Source: Emticicia sp040253585
Lineage (GTDB): Bacteria; Bacteroidota; Bacteroidia; Cytophagales; Spirosomataceae
Direction of reading: 5' to 3'
NCBI RefSeq assembly: GCF_040253585.1
Contig: NZ_JBELAU010000008.1
Span: 305,981-369,980 of the forward strand
DNA length: 64,000 nucleotides
Position numbers and translations under genes: made by a program. The notes below the pieces were generated by a model, which was given only the letters and a program-made list of their open reading frames with translations, was not told the origin of the DNA and did no database searches. This document shows positions 8,290 to 17,104 of this stretch, piece by piece; the stretch's first letter is position 1, and each line of letters begins with the position of its first letter.

Positions 8290-10683
8290 ATGTTCAATAA
8301 GTCTCTGAAAGTATTGGCTTTGCTTATACTCTCGTGCGAAACCTTCGCTCAATCAACCAATACACTTTGGTACAAACAACCTGCTAAGCATTTTGAAGAA
8401 ACACTCGTTCTCGGAAATGGAAAACTTGGAGCAACCGTTTTTGGTGGGGTAGAATCAGATAAAATCTTGCTTAATGATGCCACACTTTGGTCGGGCGAGC
8501 CAGTCAACGCCAATATGAATCCTGATGCGTATAAAAACGTACCTGCCATCAGAGAGGCTCTCAAAAATGAAGATTATAAATTGGCCGACCAACTTCAACG
8601 CAAATTGCAAGGTAAATTTTCGGAGTCTTATGCACCGCTCGGAACGATGTTTATTAATCACGCCAATACTGCCAATTACTCAAACTATTACCGTGAATTG
8701 AATATCTCGCAGGCGATTTCAAAGGTTACTTACGAAATTAACGGTGTTAAATATACTCGTGAATATTTTGTTTCCCAACCTGACCAAATCATGGTCGTAA
8801 AACTCACAAGTAGTCAAAAAGGAGCGTTGACATTTGATGTAAAGTTTAATAGTTTACTCAAATACAAGGTTTCTACACCTAACCAAACGTTGCAGGCCAA
8901 TGGCTACGCACCAATCAAAGCCGAGCCCAATTATAGAAGGGTTGAGAACCCTATTGTTTTTGATGAAAACAAAGGCACACGCTTCACAACACTGGCAAAA
9001 ATAAAAAATACTGGCGGCTCAATTGTAAGCACTGATAGCACTTTGGGTGTAAAAGGTGCAACCGAAGCCATTATCTACGTTTCGATTGCCACAAGCTTTA
9101 ATGGTTTCGATAAAAACCCCGCTACGCAAGGCCTTAATAATCAAGCAATTGCCGCAAGTAATTTAAGCAAAGCTTTTGGTAAAACTTTCACCCAAATCAA
9201 ACAAGCTCATTTGCTTGACTATCAGAAGTTTTTCAATCGTGTGAGTTTAGATTTAGGAAAAACAACTGCTCCGAATCTTCCAACTGACGAACGTCTCAGA
9301 CGCTACGCCAAAGGCGAAGAAGATAAAAACTTAGAGATTCTTTATTTTCAGTACGGCCGATATTTACTCATCAGTAGCTCACGCACCATGGGAGTTCCAG
9401 CCAATCTACAAGGTATATGGAATCCGTTCATGCGTCCACCGTGGAGCAGTAATTACACAACCAACATCAATGCCGAAGAAAATTATTGGCTGGCCGAAAA
9501 TACGAATTTGAGCGAAATGCACGAGCCAATGATGAAATTTATCAAGAATGTAGCCACTACTGGCAAAGTTACGGCCAAGACATTTTATGGGGTAAATGGC
9601 TGGGCGGTTGCTCATAATTCAGACATTTGGGCAATGAGCAATCCAGTAGGTGATTTTGGTGATGGCGACCCAGGTTGGGCCAACTGGAATATGGGTGGTG
9701 CGTGGCTCAGTACACACCTGTGGGAACATTATATTTTTACGAAAGACCAAAATTTCTTGAAAAACGAAGCTTATCCGCTCATGCAAGGTGCGGCACAGTT
9801 TTGTTTAGAATGGTTGGTAGAAGATAAAAATGGTAAGCTTATCACCTCACCATCAACGTCTCCCGAAAATATTTACATCGCACCTAATGGCTATAAAGGA
9901 GCTACCATGTACGGCGGAACAGCCGATTTAGCCATGATTCGTGAATGTTTTGAACAAACTATCAAAGCATCGAAAATACTAAATACCGATGCCGAATTTA
10001 GAGCAAAACTCGAAACGGCTTTAGCAAAATTATATCCGTATCAAATCGGTAAAAAAGGCAATCTGCAAGAATGGTATTATGATTGGGAAGATGCCGAACC
10101 ACAGCACCGCCACCAATCTCATTTGTTTGGACTTTTCCCAGGAAACCATATTTCGCCACTAAAAACCCCTGCTTTGGCCGACGCCTGCCGCAAAACGCTT
10201 GAAATTAAAGGAGATGAAACAACAGGCTGGAGTAAGGGTTGGAGAATTAATCTTTGGGCAAGGCTCTTAGATGGCAATCACGCTTACAAGATGATTCGTG
10301 AATTATTGAATTATGTTGAACCTGATGCCATTAGACCGAAAGGCATGAATGGTGGCGGAACGTATCCGAATCTTTTCGATGCTCACCCACCTTTCCAAAT
10401 TGATGGTAATTTTGGTGGAGCAGCCGCTTATGCCGAAATGTTGGTGCAATCTGACGAACAGGAGATTCGCCTCCTCCCTGCCCTACCCGACGTTTGGGAA
10501 AGTGGCTCAGTAAAAGGAATTTGTGCCAGAGGTGGATTTGAAGTTTCGCTTGATTGGAACGAAAAAGTGCTAAAAAAAGTAATCATTTCATCGAAAAAAG
10601 GCGGTAAAACTACCTTGATTTCGGGCAATAAAACCAAAGCTATTTCGCTGACTGCTGGGCAGAAAATGGAGATTGTTTGGTAA
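8290..10683 (+). CDS. Glycoside hydrolase family 95, alpha-L-fucosidase type
   Basis: 797 residues with a short signal peptide (ending near CETFAQ). The GH95 N-terminal domain is clear (WYKQPAKHFEETLVLGNGKL, then GATVFGGVESDKILLNDATL). The (alpha/alpha)6 barrel carries NLQGIWNPFMRPPWSSNYTT, TSPSTSPEN with the probable catalytic-site Glu, and HRHQSHLFGLFPG. The C-terminal beta domain is complete (PFQIDGNFGGAAAYAEMLVQ). Members cleave alpha-1,2-linked L-fucose, and some cleave L-galactose from plant xyloglucan or pectin side chains by inversion. The nearby rhamnogalacturonan genes suggest a plant cell-wall substrate, an inference. A strong terminator follows. Confidence 0.92.
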   Translation: MFNKSLKVLALLILSCETFAQSTNTLWYKQPAKHFEETLVLGNGKLGATVFGGVESDKILLNDATLWSGEPVNANMNPDAYKNVPAIREALKNEDYKLADQLQRKLQGKFSESYAPLGTMFINHANTANYSNYYRELNISQAISKVTYEINGVKYTREYFVSQPDQIMVVKLTSSQKGALTFDVKFNSLLKYKVSTPNQTLQANGYAPIKAEPNYRRVENPIVFDENKGTRFTTLAKIKNTGGSIVSTDSTLGVKGATEAIIYVSIATSFNGFDKNPATQGLNNQAIAASNLSKAFGKTFTQIKQAHLLDYQKFFNRVSLDLGKTTAPNLPTDERLRRYAKGEEDKNLEILYFQYGRYLLISSSRTMGVPANLQGIWNPFMRPPWSSNYTTNINAEENYWLAENTNLSEMHEPMMKFIKNVATTGKVTAKTFYGVNGWAVAHNSDIWAMSNPVGDFGDGDPGWANWNMGGAWLSTHLWEHYIFTKDQNFLKNEAYPLMQGAAQFCLEWLVEDKNGKLITSPSTSPENIYIAPNGYKGATMYGGTADLAMIRECFEQTIKASKILNTDAEFRAKLETALAKLYPYQIGKKGNLQEWYYDWEDAEPQHRHQSHLFGLFPGNHISPLKTPALADACRKTLEIKGDETTGWSKGWRINLWARLLDGNHAYKMIRELLNYVEPDAIRPKGMNGGGTYPNLFDAHPPFQIDGNFGGAAAYAEMLVQSDEQEIRLLPALPDVWESGSVKGICARGGFEVSLDWNEKVLKKVIISSKKGGKTTLISGNKTKAISLTAGQKMEIVW

Positions 10684-10693
10684 ATCAAAAATC

Positions 10694-10740
10694 ATTCCCG
10701 TAATCTTGCAAAACTTTTATAAGATTACGGGAATAATTTT
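10694..10740 (+). terminator. Rho-independent terminator after the GH95 gene
   Basis: Perfect 14-bp stem: ATTCCCGTAATCTT (10694-10707) pairs with AAGATTACGGGAAT (10721-10734), 13-nt loop, then TTTT. Confidence 0.85.
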
Positions 10741-10770
10741 ATGTATATTCCCTAAAATTGACAGAATATT

Positions 10771-11472
10771 ATGGGACTTGATAGTGTTGATTTACTGGTG
10801 AAAATTGAAAAAACATTTAGTATATCAATTTCAGACCACGAAGCTGAAGAAATAGAAACAGTTGGAGAATTGCATAATGCAGTTTGGGGGAAACTTGACC
10901 ACCAGAATAAAGAAAAGTGCATTTCTCAGTCGCTTTTCTACAAAATTCGCCAATATGTCTTTGATAATTTTAAATTTCAAAAGAAAGATTTTTTGCTCTC
11001 AACTAATTTAAATGATGTTTTTCCAAAAGAAAATCGAAAAGATTTCTATCTAAAATTTTCAAAAAACTTAAATTTAGAAGTCCCTAATCTCACCTTAAAT
11101 GAATCTTGGGGTAAATTTTTAAACTATTTTGGTGTGATAACAATTCTTGGTGGACTTCTTATTTCAGCAATTCTAATTATAGTTTTCGATTACACAAAAT
11201 GGAGTCTTGTCTCCCCTATTTTGGGAATCATCCTAACAACTATCATTTCAAAGAAACTTGAACCATTAAGAACGACTATTACCCCTTCATTCGTTTTGGA
11301 CTTTACACCAAAAATAGTCTCCTTAAACTATTCTACCTTATCTCAAAATACTGGTATAAGTAGAATTGAAATGGAATCAATCATAAACTATCTAATTGCT
11401 GATGCGGCAGGACTCGAAATACATTTCATAACACCTGATAAGAAAATATGTCATGATTTAGGCATAGATTAA
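10771..11472 (+). CDS. Membrane protein with an acyl-carrier-like N-terminus
   Basis: 233 residues. Residues 1-42 resemble the second half of an acyl carrier protein: GLDSVDLLVKIEKTFSISIS then EAEEIETVGELHNAV. Ser4 in DSVD is at the position that carries 4'-phosphopantetheine in ACPs. Helix 1 of a normal ACP is missing, and the codon run just upstream contains a stop, so the gene really starts here. Two hydrophobic segments follow (about 118-142 and 146-166), then a soluble C-terminal part of about 65 residues. It stands alone between two terminated units. Whether the Ser is modified, and what it carries, is unknown. Confidence 0.7.
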   Translation: MGLDSVDLLVKIEKTFSISISDHEAEEIETVGELHNAVWGKLDHQNKEKCISQSLFYKIRQYVFDNFKFQKKDFLLSTNLNDVFPKENRKDFYLKFSKNLNLEVPNLTLNESWGKFLNYFGVITILGGLLISAILIIVFDYTKWSLVSPILGIILTTIISKKLEPLRTTITPSFVLDFTPKIVSLNYSTLSQNTGISRIEMESIINYLIADAAGLEIHFITPDKKICHDLGID

Positions 11473-11780
11473 TCTTTCCAGTGTCTTCTCACTTAACAAA
11501 TATAAAAAATACGCTATTTTATTAGTACAATTATTACATTCAACTTACCTATCCTTCTCTTTACCAAAATATTCACCTTCATTATCCATAATTGTTTTTT
11601 CTCAAAATATCATTTCGGGAATTCCATTCCGGGAACGTTCCCGATAACGTTTGCGTAAAATAAGCCATAAAAATTATTGGTTTACTACAAAAATCGGGCT
11701 AATTTTAAAGGCTTTAGACCCTAAATTATTCAATCCAATAAAGCATAAAACATTCATTCGCTCATTCAATCATTAGTTAT
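11473..11780. promoter_or_regulatory. Upstream region of the rhaM operon with two LacI-type palindromes
   Basis: 308 bp without a gene. CGGGAACGTTCCCG (11630-11643) is a perfect 14-bp palindrome. Overlapping it, CGATAACGTTTGCG (11642-11655) is a partial one (5 of 7 positions paired). Both have the central ACGT and the half-site layout of LacI-family operators; their centres are 12 bp apart. Probably the control site for the rhamnose/rhamnogalacturonan operon that follows. No regulator gene is adjacent. Confidence 0.5.
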
Positions 11781-12095
11781 ATGCACCGTTTAGGATTTAA
11801 AATGAAACTTCACGCTGGACAAGCAGAAGAATACAAACGTCGCCACGACGAACTATGGCCCGAACTTGGACAAGTGTTGAAAGATGCCACCGTAAGCGAC
11901 TATTCGATTTTTTTGGATGAAGAAACTAATACTCTTTTCGGAACGCTGAAAGTAGAAGATTTAGAAAAATTCAATCAAATTCCTCATAACCCCGTCACGA
12001 AACGTTGGTGGGCATACATGGCCGATATTATGGACACAAACCCCGATAATTCACCTGTTAGTGTTGATTTAAAAGATGTTTTCTATTTAGCTTAA
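11781..12095 (+). CDS. rhaM: L-rhamnose mutarotase
   Basis: Interconverts the anomers of L-rhamnose so that rhamnose isomerase can use it. The 104-residue length is exact for the family. The start MHRLGFKMKL, catalytic His22 in YKRRHDELWPEL and the Trp pair W76-W77 in KRWWAYM match the E. coli RhaM (YiiL) pattern. It leads a likely operon with two unsaturated rhamnogalacturonyl hydrolases, whose products are rhamnose and an unsaturated uronate, so the pathway fits. Candidate operators lie about 130 bp upstream. Confidence 0.95.
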   Translation: MHRLGFKMKLHAGQAEEYKRRHDELWPELGQVLKDATVSDYSIFLDEETNTLFGTLKVEDLEKFNQIPHNPVTKRWWAYMADIMDTNPDNSPVSVDLKDVFYLA

Positions 12096-12130
12096 TTTAG
12101 TCGATAGTCCGCAGACGACAGTCGATAATT
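12096..12130. repeat. TAGTCGATAGTC-family repeat
   Basis: TAGTCGATAGTCCGCAGACG then ACAGTCGATAAT, a near-palindromic unit in the gap between rhaM and the next gene. Same family as 2306-2397 and 31723-31765. Confidence 0.6.
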
Positions 12131-12142
12131 TTACTTAAAATC

Positions 12143-13501
12143 ATGATACAATTTTCATCAAATTTATTTCAAAAAGTAATAGTAGCTTTTTTCCTTGTAA
12201 ACACTGTTTACGCCCAAGTTCAAGCCCCTGCTTCTACCCTACACTCGGAGGCTCTACATACAGCCAAACCTGACTATCCGACACCTTATGGAAGTCCGAA
12301 AATAGAGGAAGTTACACAAGTTTTAAATCGTATTCACGGTTATTTAGATACCGTTACGCCAATAAGAGTTATCAATAAAGCAACTAAAGAAGAAATTAAA
12401 GATTATTCTAAAATTGATACAAACGCAACCGTTTATCGTGGTGATTTTAGTCTAACAAGCTACGAATGGGGTGTTACGTATGCAGCAATGTTGGCAGCCA
12501 GCAAAGCAACCAGCGACCCACGTTTTGCTCAATACACCACGCAACGCCTTAATTTCTTGGCCGAATTGACGCCAATCATCAAAGCAAAATTTCCTGTTAG
12601 TTCAGGAATGCCACTTCGCCAAATCATTGCCCCACACGCCTTAGATGATTGTGGAGCAATGTCGGTTTCAATGATAAAAGCGATGCGAGATGGTTTGGTA
12701 AAAGAAAACGTTCGCCCACTGATTGACAATTACCTAAATTACATTTACACAAAAGAATATCGTTTAGCCGATGGTACTTTGGCTCGTAATCGTCCACTCA
12801 AAAACACACTTTGGCTCGATGATATGTTTATGGGTGTACCCGCTCTTGCTCAAATGGGAAAACTTACGGGCAATACTAAATATTATGATGATGCCGTGAA
12901 ACAAATTCAACTTTTTTCGAAGCGAATGTTCAATAAAGATTTAGGTATTTTTATGCACGGTTGGGTTGAAAGCATGGAAACTCACCCCGAATTTCACTGG
13001 GGAAGAGCCAACGGCTGGGCAATTCTGACAATGGTTGAGGTATTGGATATTCTACCAAAAGATTATAAAGGGCGTGCTGAAATTTTAGCTTTATACAAAG
13101 CCCACGCCAAAGGTTTGGCTTATTACCAAACAGGTACAGGTTTTTGGCATCAATTGCTCGATAAAAACGATTCTTATTTAGAAACTTCGGCAACCGCTAT
13201 TTATACCTATTGTATTGCAAAGGGAATCAACGAAGGTTGGCTCGATGCTGCCACTTACGGCCCAATGGCACTATTGGGTTGGAATGCCGTAGCCACCAAA
13301 GTTACCGAAAAAGGACAAGTAGAAGGCGTTTGCGTAGGCACTGGAATGAGCTTCGAACCAGCATTTTATTACTATCGCCCAGTAAATGTGTATGCTGCTC
13401 ACGGCTACGGCCCAGCTATTTTTGCGGGTGCAGAAATCATTAACCTTATTAAAAAACACAAGTTTGCTCTCAATGATAGTGCGATAATGTTGACTAAATA
13501 A
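12143..13501 (+). CDS. Glycoside hydrolase family 105/88-type unsaturated uronyl hydrolase
   Basis: 452 residues with a signal peptide (cleavage near VYAQ). (alpha/alpha)6-barrel enzyme of the GH105/GH88 group, which removes the 4,5-unsaturated uronic acid left by polysaccharide lyases through a hydration mechanism. Seen: NTLWLDDMFMGVPALAQMGK with the paired Asp226-227 at the catalytic position, FHWGRANGWAILTMVEVLD, and the C-terminal GVCVGTGMSFEPAFYYYRP. The RhaM and GH105 neighbours point to rhamnogalacturonan I as substrate. It follows rhaM by 47 bp. GH88-type specificity (glycosaminoglycan-like) is less likely. Confidence 0.88.
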   Translation: MIQFSSNLFQKVIVAFFLVNTVYAQVQAPASTLHSEALHTAKPDYPTPYGSPKIEEVTQVLNRIHGYLDTVTPIRVINKATKEEIKDYSKIDTNATVYRGDFSLTSYEWGVTYAAMLAASKATSDPRFAQYTTQRLNFLAELTPIIKAKFPVSSGMPLRQIIAPHALDDCGAMSVSMIKAMRDGLVKENVRPLIDNYLNYIYTKEYRLADGTLARNRPLKNTLWLDDMFMGVPALAQMGKLTGNTKYYDDAVKQIQLFSKRMFNKDLGIFMHGWVESMETHPEFHWGRANGWAILTMVEVLDILPKDYKGRAEILALYKAHAKGLAYYQTGTGFWHQLLDKNDSYLETSATAIYTYCIAKGINEGWLDAATYGPMALLGWNAVATKVTEKGQVEGVCVGTGMSFEPAFYYYRPVNVYAAHGYGPAIFAGAEIINLIKKHKFALNDSAIMLTK

Positions 13502-13572
13502 ATCCCCTAACAGCGGCGGCTGACCGTCCCTAAAGGGGAATATTAATATCCAAATCAAAATCTTTTTTCATA

Positions 13573-15483
13573 ATGAATACCAAAAAACTATTTTTCTACT
13601 TATTAATTATCCTTAGCTCCCCTTTAGGAGTTTGGGGGCAATCATACTCCGTCTGGATGGCAGAATCTTTCATGAAACGTCATAAAGATTCGATTGCCGT
13701 GAAAGAAGGAAAACCTGCCGCATGGGACTACGAGCAAGGTTTGATGCTCAAAGCTCTCGAAAAAGTATGGTATCGCACAGGTGATGGCAAATATTTTGAG
13801 TATATCCGCCATGATTTAGACCGTTATGTGCAAAAAGATGGTAGCATTCGTACTTACAAATACGATGATTTCAATCTCGATAACATACCAACTGGCCGTG
13901 CTTTGTTAATGCTTGCCCAACAATCTCAACCAGATAAAGAAAAGTACCAAAAAGCAGCCGATGCACTTTGGAAACAAATAGAAAACCAACCAAAAACCAA
14001 CGAAGGGGGCTATTGGCACAAAAAACGTTATCCATTCCAAATGTGGCTTGATGGACTTTTCATGTGCGAGCCTTTCGCTGCCGAATACAGCAAGATTTTC
14101 AATAAACCAGAACATTTCAATGATATTGCCAAGCAATTTGCATTGATTGAAAAATATGCCGTTGATGCCAAAACTGGATTGGTTTATCATGGATACGACG
14201 AAAGCAAAGAACAAAAATGGGCTGATAAAAAAACTGGACTTTCGCCACATTTTTGGAGTCGTGCGATTGGCTGGTACGCCATGGCTTTGGTCGATGTACT
14301 TGATTATTTCCCCGAAAATCACCCCGAAAGGGCTAATCTTATCAAATACTTGCAACGCCTTGCTCCTGCTTTGGTCAAATACCAAGACCCAAAATCTGGC
14401 GTATGGTATCAGATGACCACCCAAGGCACTCGCAAAGGCAATTATTTTGAATCTTCTGGTTCGGCGATGTTTGTTTATACCCTCGCCAAAGGTGTACGCA
14501 AAGGTTATTTGCCAGCCACTTATTTAGCCGCTGCCAAAAAAGGTTACGCAGGAATGTTGAAAGAATTTGTAGAAAAAGAAGCCGATGGTACAATCAGCTT
14601 CAACAAAACTGTCAGTGTTGGAGGTTTGGGCGGAACACCTTACCGTGATGGTAGCTACGAATATTATCTGAGCGAACCAATCCGCAAAAATGATTTGAAA
14701 GGCGTTGGTCCATTTATTTTTGCAAGTGTTGAAATGGAAATCGCAGCCGAAAATTCACTCGGCAAAGGCAAGACCGTAGCGGTTGATAATTACTTCAATA
14801 ATGAATTCAGAAAAGATTTAAACGGAAATCAAGAATCTTTCCACTATACTTGGGACGACCGTATGCACTCAGGTTTTTGGGTTTGGGGACAAATTTACCA
14901 AGAATTGGGAGCAAAACTTAAAACGATTTCAGCAGCCCCAACGGCGGCAAATCTAAAAGATGTAAATGTTTATATCATCGTTGACCCTGACACCAAGAAA
15001 GAAACGGCTAACCCAAATTTTGTTCAAAAATCAGATATTAAAGTGATTTCTGATTGGGTAAAAGCAGGTGGAACACTCATTATGATGGCCAATGATACTG
15101 CTAACTGCGAGATTCCTCATTTTAATGAACTGGCAAAAGCCTTTGGTATTGAGTTTACGAACAAAAGCCGAAACATGGTGCAAGGCACAAAATGGGAACA
15201 AGGCCGTGTAGATATTCCTGCGGGAAATCCAGTTTTCAAAAATACTAAATTGGTTTATATCAAAGAATTAGTAACACTCAATGTGAAGGCCCCAGCCAAA
15301 ACGATTGTACGCGAAGGTGGCGATAACATCATTGCAACGGCGAAAGTAGGCAAAGGAAGTGTATTTATTGTAGGCGACCCGTGGCTATACAACGAATATA
15401 CCGACGGACGAAGAATTCCGATGATTTACGAAAACTTCAGTGCGGCCAAAGATTTGGCAAAATGGGCTTTGGGAGTGAAGTAA
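13573..15483 (+). CDS. Unsaturated rhamnogalacturonyl hydrolase, GH105 (YteR-like) with C-terminal domain
   Basis: 636 residues with a signal peptide (ending VWGQ). The N-terminal GH105 domain (about 25-390) shows WDYEQGLMLKALEKVWYRTG, FQMWLDGLFMCEPF with the likely catalytic Asp160, HFWSRAIGWYAMALVDVLDY and GTRKGNYFESSGSAMFVYTL. The C-terminal 240 residues form a second alpha/beta domain resembling DUF4350/glutamine-amidotransferase-like folds (KVISDWVKAGGTLIMMAND, GKGSVFIVGDPWLYNE). It acts after rhamnogalacturonan lyase to release unsaturated galacturonate from rhamnose. Third gene of the rhaM operon. A diverged copy of about 156 bp from its middle (14494-14649) lies at 26891-27046. Confidence 0.92.
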   Translation: MNTKKLFFYLLIILSSPLGVWGQSYSVWMAESFMKRHKDSIAVKEGKPAAWDYEQGLMLKALEKVWYRTGDGKYFEYIRHDLDRYVQKDGSIRTYKYDDFNLDNIPTGRALLMLAQQSQPDKEKYQKAADALWKQIENQPKTNEGGYWHKKRYPFQMWLDGLFMCEPFAAEYSKIFNKPEHFNDIAKQFALIEKYAVDAKTGLVYHGYDESKEQKWADKKTGLSPHFWSRAIGWYAMALVDVLDYFPENHPERANLIKYLQRLAPALVKYQDPKSGVWYQMTTQGTRKGNYFESSGSAMFVYTLAKGVRKGYLPATYLAAAKKGYAGMLKEFVEKEADGTISFNKTVSVGGLGGTPYRDGSYEYYLSEPIRKNDLKGVGPFIFASVEMEIAAENSLGKGKTVAVDNYFNNEFRKDLNGNQESFHYTWDDRMHSGFWVWGQIYQELGAKLKTISAAPTAANLKDVNVYIIVDPDTKKETANPNFVQKSDIKVISDWVKAGGTLIMMANDTANCEIPHFNELAKAFGIEFTNKSRNMVQGTKWEQGRVDIPAGNPVFKNTKLVYIKELVTLNVKAPAKTIVREGGDNIIATAKVGKGSVFIVGDPWLYNEYTDGRRIPMIYENFSAAKDLAKWALGVK

Positions 15484-15511
15484 TTTTGATTCCTAAAAGT
15501 TAAGAGCTACA

Positions 15512-15546
15512 AAAGAGACACATATTGATGTATGTGTCTCTTTCTT
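15512..15546. terminator. Terminator between convergent genes
   Basis: AAAGAGACACATA (15512-15524) pairs perfectly with TATGTGTCTCTTT (15531-15543), 6-nt loop, T-rich 3' side on both strands. It serves the rhaM operon and probably the opposite gene. Confidence 0.8.
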
Positions 15547-15583
15547 CTGATAATTGCTTATTCATGATGCTGAATAAAAAATA

Positions 15584-15964
15584 TTATTTTTCTTTACTCC
15601 AAAAATAAAGGCTGGCAGCTCCTAAAATCCCCCAGAAACTCCAATCGAGCCAAGCAGTGCTGTGCATAGGAAGGTTTCTTCCGTAAACATTATAAAGCCC
15701 TAAACCCAATGATGCAAGTAGAATGAAAGCTCCACCTAATAAAAAGGCTTTGGCTACGGTGGTATCATGCGTTTTACGGAGCATAAAAGACATATAATTA
15801 TGGCCAATGTGCAAAATTCCGAAAAACTGCATTAAGCCTATGGTAAAAGTATCTTCAGCGTTCATGGCGAAGTAACTCAGTGCCATTTTAGGGAATAAAA
15901 GCATGCTTATTCCAAGCAAAAAACCATAGATACTAACGATGAGAATGAAGGTTTGACGTGTCAT
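15584..15964 (-). CDS. Small four-helix membrane protein of unknown function
   Basis: 126 residues with four hydrophobic segments (about 7-27, 44-60, 73-92, 106-121). Pattern: IYGFLLGISMLLFPKMALSY, then FFGILHIGHNYMSFML. It resembles small integral membrane proteins often found beside stress or regulatory genes, but I do not recognise a family. It lies 36 bp after the DinB-like gene on the same strand and may be co-transcribed with it. Confidence 0.7.
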   Translation of the reverse strand: MTRQTFILIVSIYGFLLGISMLLFPKMALSYFAMNAEDTFTIGLMQFFGILHIGHNYMSFMLRKTHDTTVAKAFLLGGAFILLASLGLGLYNVYGRNLPMHSTAWLDWSFWGILGAASLYFWSKEK

Positions 15965-16000
15965 GGTTGAAAAGTGTTTAGGTATAAATGTTTAAAAAAA

Positions 16001-16594
16001 TTATTTAGGGTAATTTGGGTGTGCTTTTACTTTGTTGATTTGGCGAATATGTCGGTCGATATGCCCCCAAACGTAGATATATACATTATACATATTTCGA
16101 GGATTTGGCGTGCCAGTTCGCTCAAAGTAATCTCTCATATCAATTTTTAGATTTTCAGCAAACTTGATATTAATATCACGTAATTTAGTAAACCATACAA
16201 TTGTGTTTTTACTTTCTATAAAGCCTCTCGGATGTGTTATGTCAGCCGAATTGTGTGTTTTTTCTTCCAAAATAAACTCCTTGTAATAGCTATCGGGTAG
16301 GCAGGTTGCTCGAAGCTCAGGTTGGGGTTTATTTTGAGTCATTACTTGCAACTCTTTATTCCATAAAATTTCCCAGATACTTAAATGCTCAACAATTTCG
16401 GCAATGCTCCACCGCTCAGGCGATTCCTTGAAATTCCACTGAGCAGGTGTTAGATTTTCGGTTACTTTTATCAAATCGTCTCTTGTTCGATTTAGGTTTT
16501 CAACAACAACTTTTAGGTCGTTATTTTCTGCGTTTTGAGAAAAACCAGAAAGGCAAAGTGTTAGAAATGAAAGTATTATGTAAATTGTTTTCAT
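16001..16594 (-). CDS. DinB-superfamily protein with signal peptide
   Basis: 197 residues. The signal peptide (MKTIYIILSFLTLCLSGFSQ) makes it exported, unusual because most DinB/YfiT-type proteins are cytoplasmic. The four-helix DinB pattern is visible: LTPAQWNFKESPERWSIAEI, VEHLSIWE and, near the C-terminus, HIDRHIRQINKVKAHPNYP. The three His of the metal site fit (one in VEHL, two in HIDRH). Members are metal-dependent enzymes such as bacillithiol or mycothiol transferases, or proteins of unknown role. The substrate here is unknown. Confidence 0.8.
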   Translation of the reverse strand: MKTIYIILSFLTLCLSGFSQNAENNDLKVVVENLNRTRDDLIKVTENLTPAQWNFKESPERWSIAEIVEHLSIWEILWNKELQVMTQNKPQPELRATCLPDSYYKEFILEEKTHNSADITHPRGFIESKNTIVWFTKLRDINIKFAENLKIDMRDYFERTGTPNPRNMYNVYIYVWGHIDRHIRQINKVKAHPNYPK

Positions 16595-16640
16595 GATTTC
16601 TACTTGAACAAATATTGAGTATTTTATTAAGTTTGGCTTT

Positions 16641-16679
16641 AAAATTCGATTTATCGGTATAGTTTTCGATTATCGGTCA
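16641..16679 (-). repeat. Conserved element at the 3' end of a LytTR gene, copy 1
   Basis: Read on the minus strand, GACCGATAATCGAAAACTAT then ACCGATAAATCGAATTTT directly follows the LytTR coding end. The same block, with three differences, follows the broken LytTR gene at 25199-25237. Confidence 0.6.
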
Positions 16680-17003
16680 TGTTAGGTTAGCTAACAAGTA
16701 CTTTTTCAAACCAACGGCTTTTCGTCTCGATACCAAAGCCTTTTGGTTATCTATCATCTCGACTTTGTTATTGGTTTGAAAATAGGTTTTTACGTAAGCT
16801 AAATTGACCATAAACGATTTATGAACACGATAAAAATTGTATGGCTCAAATTGTTGTTCGAGGCTTTTAAGAGGGGTGGCAACCATACATTTTTGACCGT
16901 TTTTGAAGTGAATAATCGTATAATTTATATCGGCCTTTAGGATTATTACCTCTTCTGGATTTACGGATGTACGGCCGCCCACAGCAATTTTGTTTGTTTT
17001 CAT
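16677..17003 (-). CDS. Stand-alone LytTR DNA-binding domain protein
   Basis: 108 residues, all LytTR domain and no receiver domain. Landmarks: INYTIIHFKNGQKCMVATPL, then YNFYRVHKSFMVNLAYVKTY, KVEMIDNQKALVSRRK and KKYLLANL. LytTR proteins bind DNA in tandem-repeat promoters. Without a receiver this one may act constitutively or be controlled by a partner protein. It starts at ATG 17003, about 100 bp after the NTF2-like gene, with an imperfect hairpin (17048-17078) between. A truncated paralogue lies at 25228-25482. Confidence 0.9.
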   Translation of the reverse strand: MKTNKIAVGGRTSVNPEEVIILKADINYTIIHFKNGQKCMVATPLKSLEQQFEPYNFYRVHKSFMVNLAYVKTYFQTNNKVEMIDNQKALVSRRKAVGLKKYLLANLT

Positions 17004-17047
17004 GTTGAAGTTTAAGGCTTAATTTTTTGCGTAAAGACAATAGGAAG

Positions 17048-17078
17048 TTATTCCACCAGTGTAGCACTGATGGAATAA
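17048..17078 (-). terminator. Hairpin between the NTF2-like gene and the LytTR gene
   Basis: TTATTCCACCAGTG (17048-17061) pairs with CACTGATGGAATAA (17065-17078) with one mismatch and a 3-nt loop. There is no T-run, so it could be a terminator or a LytTR/other operator; its 5' UTR position fits either. Confidence 0.4.
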
Positions 17079-17104
17079 TAGTTGAAGCTGGGCTTTTTAC
17101 TGAA

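Noticed and set aside
13906..14424. Long antisense frame inside the GH105 gene, and similar antisense frames elsewhere
   Set aside because: They lie opposite well-supported genes, have no family features or ribosome sites, and arise from codon bias on the coding strand.
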